A stretch of 64,000 bases of DNA from Maliibacterium massiliense (GTDB lineage Bacteria > Bacillota > Clostridia > Christensenellales > Maliibacteriaceae). The notes beneath the pieces are model-generated. The model did no database searches, was not told where the DNA came from, and saw nothing but the letters and a program-made list of their open reading frames with translations. This document shows positions 1-6,119 of the stretch, piece by piece; within the stretch, counting starts at the first letter, position 1, and every line of letters begins with the position of its first letter. A program made the translations under genes and the position numbers. Location of the stretch: contig NZ_LR026983.1 of NCBI RefSeq assembly GCF_900604345.1, forward strand, positions 868,001-932,000, in the 5' to 3' direction.

Positions 1-135
1 GTCCAATCTGGTTCCTATCTCCAAACTATCAAAATTTCAACCCACGCATGCCTCGCGGCATGCGACCAGCCACGGTAAGCGGTGTGTCCGCAATCGTTGA
101 TAATTTCAACTCACGCATGCTTGCTTGGAAATGCT
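1..135. CRISPR. End of a CRISPR array, probable type I-C repeats
   Basis: A 33-nt unit at 34-66 reads, on the minus strand, GTCGCATGCC...GGGTTGAAAT, with an internal dyad (GCATGCC/GGCATGC). This is the form of type I-C repeats (GTCGC...TGGATTGAAAT). A second copy starts at 103; its first 18 nt match (one C/T change) and the rest is degenerate, as expected of a terminal repeat. The 36 nt between them (67-102) is spacer length, and 1-33 would be another, perhaps partial, spacer. No cas gene is in the window. The degenerate repeat runs up to the stop codon of the next gene, leaving no room for a leader on the right. Type and orientation are inferred from the repeat only. Confidence 0.75.
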
Positions 136-917
136 CAGCGGCGGTTGACGGCGCGGCCCTCCTGCGCGCCTTCCTCCTGCGCCGCCACGCCGCGCGCTTT
201 GGGCCAGAAGGGGATGTACATCGCGATGCTCATGCCCGCCAGCAGCAGGAAAGTGGTCAGCAGGTAGGCGGGGCGGCCCAGCGTGTTATAAATCCACACA
301 AGGGGCGTGCCCTCCGGCGGCAGGTTGAGGAACATATAGTTCTGCCCAAAGCCAAAGTCCACCAGCGCCGCGGCCAGCGCCACGCACAAGAAGATGCACA
401 GCACCCTGGGGAAGCGCCGCACGTCGGGCCTAAACGTCCCCGTGGTGATCAAGGCCAGCGGCACAAAGATCAGCAGGCTGTGCAGCAGCACCGTCTGGAT
501 GCTTTGGTAATGCCAAAGCGGATAGGCGTCCGCCACCCCCGCGGGGAACAGAATGCCGAACGCGCCGCCCAACACGGACGTGGCGTAGATAAACTCGCGA
601 AACACATCCTTTTTGCTCAGCACCGCAAGGGGGATAAAGATGCTCTGCATCGCACACAGGTGCAGCGGCAGCAGTTTGACGATCTGCGTGGTGCCGCAAA
701 AATACATCCAAAGGGTGTGGGAGAATTCCAGCACCGGCACGGCCACGGCCGCGATGCACAGCACGCGCCATGCCCGATCAGCGGGCAGCTTTTTCACCGC
801 GCGCAGCGCCAGCGTCACCCCCAGCGCCACCAGCGCAAGCAGCGCGATGTGCCCCGCGCCGAACATGGGGAACGCCCGCGATGGGTCCAGTGCCGCGGCA
901 GGCTTGAAAAAATCCAT
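135..917 (-). CDS. YwaF/TIGR02206-type multi-spanning membrane protein
   Basis: The product is about 260 residues with seven hydrophobic segments and short polar loops. It resembles the YwaF/TIGR02206 family of integral membrane proteins of unknown function in Firmicutes (a conserved H-T-L-W-M segment around residue 70 and L-P-L-H-L-C-A just after it). The start is the ATG at 917, preceded by AAGGAG at good spacing; the longer reading frame to 1034 has no ribosome binding site. The C-terminus is polar and Glu/Arg-rich. The stop codon touches the degenerate last CRISPR repeat. No operon partner is seen: the next gene lies 230 bp upstream in the same direction behind its own terminator. Function is not known. 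Confidence 0.75.
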   Translation of the reverse strand: MDFFKPAAALDPSRAFPMFGAGHIALLALVALGVTLALRAVKKLPADRAWRVLCIAAVAVPVLEFSHTLWMYFCGTTQIVKLLPLHLCAMQSIFIPLAVLSKKDVFREFIYATSVLGGAFGILFPAGVADAYPLWHYQSIQTVLLHSLLIFVPLALITTGTFRPDVRRFPRVLCIFLCVALAAALVDFGFGQNYMFLNLPPEGTPLVWIYNTLGRPAYLLTTFLLLAGMSIAMYIPFWPKARGVAAQEEGAQEGRAVNRR

Positions 918-1105
918 GCAAAGCGCTCCTTTTCTATAAAAATCTGACGCATCGGCGCGCCGTCTGTGCGCGAAAAAACGCGTATTGCGGCGATCCCTGG
1001 TTGCTATTGTAGCATAGGCCCAGGCGCATTTCAACGCGCCACACTTTGCTTTTAAGATGCGCGGCGCCTGTTACAGCATATGTACGTTTTTCAAGCAAAT
1101 GTACG

Positions 1106-1135
1106 CAAAAAGGCCGGCGGACATCCGCCGGCCTT
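1106..1135 (-). terminator. Intrinsic terminator of the phosphodiesterase gene
   Basis: On the minus strand GGCCGGCGG and CCGCCGGCC flank a 4-nt loop and are followed by TTTTT. It lies just downstream of the stop at 1149. Confidence 0.85.
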
Positions 1136-1148
1136 GTACAACGCAGTT

Positions 1149-2435
1149 TCAGCGCAGCAGCGCCTCCAGCGCCTTGCCGTCCGCACTGGGCATCTGCAGG
1201 CCCAGCGCGCGGGCAAAGGTGGGCGCCTCGTCCACGATATCCGCTGTCTCCAGCACCGCGCCTGGGGCAAAATGCGGGCCCATGCACAGCAGCGGGGGCT
1301 GCGGCCCTTTTTCGGGCATATGCCCGTGCGTGGCATGGCCGTACTTATAGTCGCTTGCGTCCAGCGGGCGCACCAGCGGCCGCCGCCAGTCGTTGCCAAA
1401 GGAGGTGTAGCCATCCGTCTCCACCACAAACGAGAACCCGCCCGCCAGGTGGTATTCTTCCCGCGCCTCCTCTGCGGTGAGCACCTGGCTCATGCCGTAG
1501 ATGCCCTCGTCACACCAGCGCCGCAGTAGCGCGTACACCCGCTGGCAGAGCTGCGCATCCCCAGGATCGCGCAAAAACACCTGTCCCGACAGCGCGGCGG
1601 ACTGCATATACGCCTCCCAGTGCGCGACACCTCCCTGCGCGTCCAGCGTGATCAGCCCCGCATCGGCAAACAGCACGTTGGGGCAGAGCGTCCGCACAAT
1701 GTCCAGCTGCCCGTGGTCGGAGAGCACCACAAAGTCCGTCTGCTCGTAGATGCCCGCATCGCGCGCCGCCTGCATCAGCGCGCCCAGCCAGCTGTCCACC
1801 AGCGCCAGCGCCTCGGGCACCTTGTCGCTGAACACCCCGTAGCGGTGGCGCGTGGTATCCACCTGCCCAGGGTGGGTAAAGAGCAGGTTGGGCCGGTACT
1901 TGCGCAGGATATCCGCCGCGCATGCGTTGGCAAAGGCGTCGTAGTTGGGGCGCTTGTTGCCGTTTAGGCGGTGCAGATTGGGCGCCACGATATCTGCCAT
2001 GATGGGCCCGCTGCCCTGGCGCAACAACGGGGCGGCCACGTCCGCCTCCTCGCGCAGCACCTCAGGCACCAGGTAATCGATCACATCCCCCGCAAGGCTG
2101 GTCACCGGCCAGCGGCTGCACGCGCTGGTGTAGCCCGCCGCGTGCGCCGCGTGAAAGATGGTGGGCACCTGAATATCGGACAGGTTGTTGTACCAATCGG
2201 GCGCGGGATCGCCCGGGGTGAAGATCTCATTGTTGCAGATGCCGGTGCGCACCGGCCAGCAACCCGTCACGATGCTGGCGTGGATGGGATGGGTGAGCGC
2301 GGGATAGCAGCTGCGTACCCGGTTGACGCGCGCGCCCTCGGTAAAAAACGGCGCAAAGTGGGGCAGGCCGCGCATCACGTCAAAGTCCTCGTACACCATG
2401 GCGTCCACGGACATCACAACCAAATGTCTGTTCAT
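1149..2435 (-). CDS. Alkaline phosphatase superfamily phosphodiesterase / nucleotide pyrophosphatase
   Basis: This 428-residue protein belongs to the type I phosphodiesterase/nucleotide pyrophosphatase branch of the alkaline phosphatase fold. Visible metal and nucleophile residues are an Asp near the N-terminus (MSVDAM), the Thr of PALTHPIHAS as likely nucleophile, an Asp-His pair around DTTRHRYG, SDHG in the middle and a His near HGHMPEKG at the end. It would hydrolyse phosphodiester or pyrophosphate bonds of nucleotides or related esters; the substrate cannot be read from sequence. No signal peptide is visible, so it is probably cytoplasmic. The ATG at 2435 has AAAGGAG at good distance. It is a single gene with its own terminator. 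Confidence 0.85.
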   Translation of the reverse strand: MNRHLVVMSVDAMVYEDFDVMRGLPHFAPFFTEGARVNRVRSCYPALTHPIHASIVTGCWPVRTGICNNEIFTPGDPAPDWYNNLSDIQVPTIFHAAHAAGYTSACSRWPVTSLAGDVIDYLVPEVLREEADVAAPLLRQGSGPIMADIVAPNLHRLNGNKRPNYDAFANACAADILRKYRPNLLFTHPGQVDTTRHRYGVFSDKVPEALALVDSWLGALMQAARDAGIYEQTDFVVLSDHGQLDIVRTLCPNVLFADAGLITLDAQGGVAHWEAYMQSAALSGQVFLRDPGDAQLCQRVYALLRRWCDEGIYGMSQVLTAEEAREEYHLAGGFSFVVETDGYTSFGNDWRRPLVRPLDASDYKYGHATHGHMPEKGPQPPLLCMGPHFAPGAVLETADIVDEAPTFARALGLQMPSADGKALEALLR

Positions 2436-2593
2436 CGATGCGATTCTCCTTTAATGTGCAAATAACGGTTGTCTCCATCATAGGCAATTTGCCCCCTTGA
2501 TGCAAGCAATATAAAGATAAACGTGCCATGTTTACAATGAGATGATAAAATATATAATATAACATGCTTTATATGGAAAGGCGGTTCCCCCTG

Positions 2594-3964
2594 ATGAAGA
2601 AACGAATCACGCTGGTACTGCTGCTGGCCCTGGCACTCTGCGCCGGATGCGCCCCCATCAGGGAGACCTCTGGCGTGCCCTCCGCGCTGACAAGCGCCAG
2701 CCCCTTCCCCTCGGCTACAGCGCAGCGCGCGTGCGTGCAGGGCGTGGTGCAGGACGCTAGCATGCACAGCCTGACGCTGGCGCTTTCCAGCGGCGGTACG
2801 CGCGTCTTTGATACGGTGGACGCGGATATGTCGCTGGGCGACACGGGTCTGATGGTGGGCGCGACGGTGGCGGTCACCTACCGGGAGGACGCGCCACAGC
2901 ACGCCCTGGCCGTTGCACTTATCACGGCCCCGCCCGCGCCGAGCGCGGCGCAGGATCCCATCGCCGCCATGATCGAGGGCATGACGCTGGAGCAAAAGGT
3001 GGGCCAGATGTTCTTCATCCGCTGCCCGGAGACGGACGCGGGCCAAACCATCGCACAGTACCATGTAGGCGGCGTCATTCTCTTTGCCGAGAACACCAAG
3101 AACGCCACGCCCCAGAACTTGAAGGGCACGATCGACGCCTGGCAGCAGCAATCCGGGGTGCCGCTGCTGGTGGGCGTAGACGAGGAAGGCGGCACGGTTG
3201 TGCGCATCAGCCGTTACCCGCAGTACCGCGCGAGCGCGTTCCAGTCGCCCCAGCAGCTCTACGCCGCGGGTGGGTTTGACGCCATCACCGCCGATACCGC
3301 GGAGAAATGCCAGCTGCTGCGCAGCCTGGGTGTCAACGTCAACCTCGCGCCGGTGTGCGACGTATCCACCAATGCCGACGATTACATCAACGCGCGCGCC
3401 TTCGGGCAGAACGCGCAGGCTACCAGCGCCTACGTGCAGCGTGTGGTGAGCGAGATGAACCGGCAGAACATGGGCTGCACGCTCAAGCACTTCCCCGGCT
3501 ACGGCAACAACCGGGATACCCACACAGGCTTTTCCATCGACGAACGCAGCCTGGAGCACTTCCACGCCAGTGACCTGAAGCCCTTCTCCGCGGGCATCGC
3601 AAGCGGCGCGGGCAGCGTGCTTGTGAGCCACAACGTCGTCACCTGCATGGACGGGGAGAACCCCGCCTCCCTCTCGCCCGCGGTGCACACGCTGCTGCGC
3701 CAGGAGCTAGGCTTTGAAGGGGTAATCATGTCCGACGACCTTTTGATGGACGCGATCCACAAAAAATACGCCGTGGGCGACGCGGCCGTCAAGGCAGTGC
3801 TTGCGGGCAACGATATGCTCATCAGCTCTGAATACGATCAACAGATGCCCGCGGTGATCGCCGCCGTACAGGACGGCACGATCGCCGAGGCATCCATCGA
3901 TGCCTCGGTCGCGCGGGTGTTGCGCTGGAAGGCGAAGTTGGGGTTAATCGACGCAGGCGCGTAA
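2594..3964 (+). CDS. Glycoside hydrolase family 3 lipoprotein (beta-N-acetylhexosaminidase-like)
   Basis: This is a 456-residue secreted lipoprotein. The N-terminus MKKRITLVLLLALALCAGC carries a lipobox with Cys19. About 90 residues of Ser/Thr/Ala-rich linker and a small beta-rich stretch precede the GH3 catalytic domain. The NagZ-type motif KHFPGYGNNRDTHTG and the SDDLLM segment with the nucleophile Asp are both intact. GH3 proteins of this type remove beta-linked N-acetylglucosamine, often from peptidoglycan fragments, at the outer face of the membrane. The ATG at 2594 fits the lipoprotein signal and has AAAGGCGG upstream; an upstream in-frame ATG at 2564 would add charged residues and is less likely. 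It is monocistronic with a strong terminator. Confidence 0.9.
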   Translation: MKKRITLVLLLALALCAGCAPIRETSGVPSALTSASPFPSATAQRACVQGVVQDASMHSLTLALSSGGTRVFDTVDADMSLGDTGLMVGATVAVTYREDAPQHALAVALITAPPAPSAAQDPIAAMIEGMTLEQKVGQMFFIRCPETDAGQTIAQYHVGGVILFAENTKNATPQNLKGTIDAWQQQSGVPLLVGVDEEGGTVVRISRYPQYRASAFQSPQQLYAAGGFDAITADTAEKCQLLRSLGVNVNLAPVCDVSTNADDYINARAFGQNAQATSAYVQRVVSEMNRQNMGCTLKHFPGYGNNRDTHTGFSIDERSLEHFHASDLKPFSAGIASGAGSVLVSHNVVTCMDGENPASLSPAVHTLLRQELGFEGVIMSDDLLMDAIHKKYAVGDAAVKAVLAGNDMLISSEYDQQMPAVIAAVQDGTIAEASIDASVARVLRWKAKLGLIDAGA

Positions 3965-3990
3965 AGACACATCAACGAATGATGAAAGAT

Positions 3991-4030
3991 AACCGCTCCG
4001 GCGCATGGGTTGCGCCGGAGCGGTTTTTAT
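3991..4030 (+). terminator. Intrinsic terminator after the GH3 gene
   Basis: AACCGCTCCGGCGCA pairs with TGCGCCGGAGCGGTT around a short loop, followed by a T-run. Confidence 0.9.
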
Positions 4031-4072
4031 TAAACCGTATTTAATACCTTATACATCTAAGGAATTTCTCCA

Positions 4073-4270
4073 TCACTTTTTTATCATTCCAGTTTCATCA
4101 TCCATTGCATGATAATATAGCTGCGTTTCCTTTTTTAGCCGCTCCAGCAAACTTGCGTCGATTTCAAAATACAAACAGTTTTGGCACTGCCCATGCGCAT
4201 CAAGGGATATGTGGGAAAGGGTGCACTGCATATCCTTTTGATAAATGCACCAACTGTTTTCACAAGTCAC
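4073..4270 (-). CDS. Small Cys-rich protein, DUF1540-like (copy 1)
   Basis: This protein of about 65 residues has a CxxxxxC...C...CxxC cysteine pattern (TCENSWCIYQ..QC..HISLD..GQCQNC) resembling the DUF1540 family and suggesting a small metal-binding fold. A clear paralogue lies at 44980-45180, with the same spacing and the shared words CIY, ISLD and C-x2-C. The GTG at 4270 is preferred: it has AGAGG upstream and puts the first Cys at the position seen in the paralogue; the ATG at 4294 has no ribosome binding site. It is divergent from an XRE regulator, as is the paralogue. Local base composition is more AT-rich than the neighbours. Function is unknown. Confidence 0.7.
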   Translation of the reverse strand: MTCENSWCIYQKDMQCTLSHISLDAHGQCQNCLYFEIDASLLERLKKETQLYYHAMDDETGMIKK

Positions 4271-4310
4271 GCTATCATCCTCTTTTATACCCATTTTACG
4301 AATATTTCAT

Positions 4311-4349
4311 CACCGTATGGTCATAGAATCAATAGCACCGTTTGGGCAT
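4311..4349. repeat. Two direct repeats, 25-bp period, in a divergent promoter region
   Basis: CACCGTATGGTCAT (4311-4324) and CACCGTTTGGGCAT (4336-4349) match at 12 of 14 bases with a 25-bp period. They lie between the divergent small Cys-rich gene and the XRE gene, so an operator for that XRE protein is likely. The paralogous module at 45 kb also has 25-bp-period repeats of different sequence. Confidence 0.55.
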
Positions 4350-4384
4350 GCGTTAGAATGCATGCAAGAGAGGTGGTAATGGGC

Positions 4385-4606
4385 ATGCGGTTTGAGCGGC
4401 TGCGCGATATGCGCGAAGATGCACAGGCAACGCAGGAAGAAATAGCGGCGCTGTTACATATTCGTCAAAACGTGTACTCGCGTTATGAGACAGGCTATCG
4501 CACGCTGCCCATCGAATACCTGATTGTGCTTGCGGATTACTACAACACTTCTACCGATTACCTGCTGGGGCGCACGGACGACCCCACGCCGCCCAAAGGG
4601 AGATAA
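4385..4606 (+). CDS. XRE-family HTH transcriptional regulator (module 1)
   Basis: This 73-residue protein is one Cro/C1-type HTH domain (residues 3-60: MREDAQATQEEIAALL as helices 1-2, IRQNVYSRYETG as the recognition region, then DYLLGRTDD) with a short Pro-rich tail and no sensing domain. The ATG at 4385 lies 8-9 nt from GAGGTGG; an ATG at 4379 is only about 3 nt away. It is divergent from the small Cys-rich gene, and the direct repeats between them suggest autoregulation and control of that gene. Confidence 0.85.
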   Translation: MRFERLRDMREDAQATQEEIAALLHIRQNVYSRYETGYRTLPIEYLIVLADYYNTSTDYLLGRTDDPTPPKGR

Positions 4607-4632
4607 AAGAGGCGCCCGCGTACGCGGGCGCC
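4603..4632 (-). terminator. Intrinsic terminator of the DUF3892 gene
   Basis: GGCGCCCGCG and CGCGGGCGCC form a perfect stem; on the minus strand it is followed by TCTTTTAT. It overlaps the stop of the convergent XRE gene. Confidence 0.6.
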
Positions 4633-4682
4633 TGTTACGCTGTTACGTTTAAGTTGTACATCTCGTTTTACAGGGTAGGTCT

Positions 4683-4967
4683 TTACTCGCGCGGGAGGCA
4701 CAGAAGGTTGTCCTTCCCGCTTGCGTTTGGTCTTGAACGGACGTATTTCTCGCCGTACTTGCTGGTTGCCGGAACAAGCTTGGGGTAAGGAGGGATGTTC
4801 ACGCGCACTGCACCTGCATTTTCAACAAGATAATCGTAAACCATTTCCTTGCTGAAATACCCTTCTCCAACCCCATTGGCCAAATAAACGTCTTCAATTT
4901 CCAGTAGACTATCGGAATGTGCGCAACCGCGTGTCATCCTGATTTTTGTTGCATACGTCGGGTCCAT
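4683..4967 (-). CDS. DUF3892 domain-containing protein
   Basis: This 94-residue protein matches the shape of DUF3892: a central stretch ending VRVNIPPYPKL, then a conserved C-terminal KYVRSRP..SGKDNLLCLP. DUF3892 proteins are small, widespread and uncharacterised. The start at 4967 is chosen because AAGG lies about 8 nt upstream; the in-frame ATG at 4976 sits directly on that site and cannot use it. The gene lies in an AT-richer patch and is transcribed alone, ending at the terminator near 4611. Confidence 0.75.
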   Translation of the reverse strand: MDPTYATKIRMTRGCAHSDSLLEIEDVYLANGVGEGYFSKEMVYDYLVENAGAVRVNIPPYPKLVPATSKYGEKYVRSRPNASGKDNLLCLPRE

Positions 4968-5347
4968 ACATATCATCCTTCCGTTTATCCATTTTGTTTA
5001 CCAAGATAAAGAGCCTCGTAATAAAACGATCCCCCTTTCCTTTACGGATTGGCACGAAAAGCATTGACATGGACACCCTTAGTTGCTACAGTAAAAAATG
5101 TCGAAAGCCATGTTGCTATGGAGCACTGCTTTCCCTTGAAGTGTCGATCATTGCAGTGGAATGATAGTGATCGGCGCTTCTTGTTATCTCTACCCTGATG
5201 CGCTCAGAATAGCACAAGCGACTGCTGTCGTCAAGTATCTATACCAAATACTGCAGGTATCATTGAAGGAGCTCATTGCAATCTAATACTGCAGGTATCA
5301 TTAAAGGAACATAGAGCAATTCTATAGCATTTTGAGGGTCTTCGGGG
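4968..5347. other. Non-coding stretch with a short direct repeat
   Basis: No convincing gene is seen here. It is AT-richer than the genome average. The only clear structure is the tandem 24-bp repeat at 5247-5308. A 72-codon plus-strand frame at 4946-5164 has no ribosome binding site or recognisable domain. Confidence 0.5.
5247..5308. repeat. Tandem 24-bp direct repeat, 38-bp period
   Basis: AATACTGCAGGTATCATT followed by RAAGGA occurs at 5247-5270 and 5285-5308 with one difference. Each copy contains a near-palindrome centred on CTGCAG. It looks like a protein-binding pair but no gene is obviously controlled. Confidence 0.5.
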
Positions 5348-5486
5348 TATAATAGCATTGTCAGGCAGCTTACCAAGATCGTTTATAACGGTTCTATCTG
5401 CCTGTGGGTTGAAAAAATGAACCTGCCGTCTTCGGTTGTGTTTGAGCACAAAAAAGGGGCGCCCGCATATGCGGGCGCCCCTTTTT
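5348..5486 (+). ncRNA. Candidate small RNA with own promoter box and terminator
   Basis: TATAAT lies at 5348-5353. Downstream, CAGGCAG (5362-5368) can pair with CTGCCTG (5398-5404) around a 29-nt loop, and the transcript would end at the strong GC hairpin plus T-run at 5456-5486. No coding frame explains the interval. No good -35 box is seen, so the promoter may need an activator or the call may be wrong. Confidence 0.35.
5456..5486. terminator. Bidirectional intrinsic terminator at the end of the frd/hdr operon
   Basis: GGGGCGCCCGC and GCGGGCGCCCC form an 11-bp perfect stem with ATAT loop, flanked by a T-run on the plus side and an A-run on the other. It ends the leftward 12.5 kb operon (last stop at 5494). 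Confidence 0.9.
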
Positions 5487-5493
5487 CACTTCG

Positions 5494-5733
5494 TCAAATC
5501 TTCCCCAGCACCTCATCTGCAAAAAAGGTCTCCACGTCCTCTGGCTTTACAGAAAACACATTGCCGTCCACCGTCACGCAGACGTCGCTCTGGCATTCGC
5601 CCTTGCAGAAGGAGCCGGCCAGCTCCACTTTATCGGACACGTTGTGCGCCTTGATCAGGCGCTGGAGGGACTCGATCACCTGATGCGAGCCTTTTAGGTG
5701 ACAAGCGCTGCCGATACAGATGGTCAATTTCAT
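5494..5733 (-). CDS. Thioredoxin-like [2Fe-2S] ferredoxin (NuoE C-terminal type)
   Basis: This 79-residue protein has the ligand pattern of thioredoxin-fold [2Fe-2S] proteins: CIGSAC near residue 6 and CKGEC near residue 44, as in NuoE and the NADH-module subunits of hydrogenases. It probably passes electrons in the redox cluster of which it is the last gene. The ATG at 5733 has AAGGGG 9 nt upstream; an upstream ATG at 5754 lacks a site. A free-standing NuoE-like domain in an Hdr/Flx/Frd operon is unusual. Its partner is unknown. Confidence 0.85.
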   Translation of the reverse strand: MKLTICIGSACHLKGSHQVIESLQRLIKAHNVSDKVELAGSFCKGECQSDVCVTVDGNVFSVKPEDVETFFADEVLGKI

Positions 5734-5777
5734 TTGTATGTTCCCCTTCCTCATCCAAAGATTTGGTCAAACCGGCG

Positions 5778-6086
5778 TCAGCCGGCCTTTTTCTCGCCGG
5801 CAGCCTCCAGCTTGCGCTCATAGGCGCGGTTGCGGAAGTACAGCGCGATATCCGTGCACACCATGATGATGTTCGGGAAATAGAACCAGAAGGCCAGGTT
5901 GTAGGTCTGGGTCATCAGCTTGGATGCGATGCCGCACACGTAGCCAAAGGCAATAAAGCACATAAACATCAGGCTTTTGCCCTTGGTGGAGCGGGAGCGC
6001 ACGGAGCGCACAATCGCCATGGGCCAGGAAAGGCCGAAGCAGACGATCATCAGTGTTTCAAAGACGCTCGCTAAATCTGTAGCCAT
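5778..6086 (-). CDS. Small three-TM membrane protein, PQ-loop/SemiSWEET-like
   Basis: This 102-residue protein has three hydrophobic segments (about 7-27, 38-57 and 65-85). The first ends FGLSWPMAIVRS and is followed by SRSTKGKS, resembling the PQ-loop helix and the basic ST-KG-S loop of SemiSWEET half-transporters. It lies directly behind frdA and before the thioredoxin-like ferredoxin. It is not a heme-binding Frd anchor: no conserved His pair is visible. It may move a dicarboxylate or sugar, or only tether the complex; this is inference. The start at 6086 is favoured over 6098 because AAAGGA lies just upstream of it. Confidence 0.55.
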   Translation of the reverse strand: MATDLASVFETLMIVCFGLSWPMAIVRSVRSRSTKGKSLMFMCFIAFGYVCGIASKLMTQTYNLAFWFYFPNIIMVCTDIALYFRNRAYERKLEAAGEKKAG

Positions 6087-6119
6087 AGGTAAGTCCATCC
6101 TTTACTCGTAATATAGTTG

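Noticed and set aside
4946..5164. 72-codon plus-strand frame opposite the DUF3892 start
   Set aside because: No ribosome binding site, no recognisable features, overlaps the divergent gene start.
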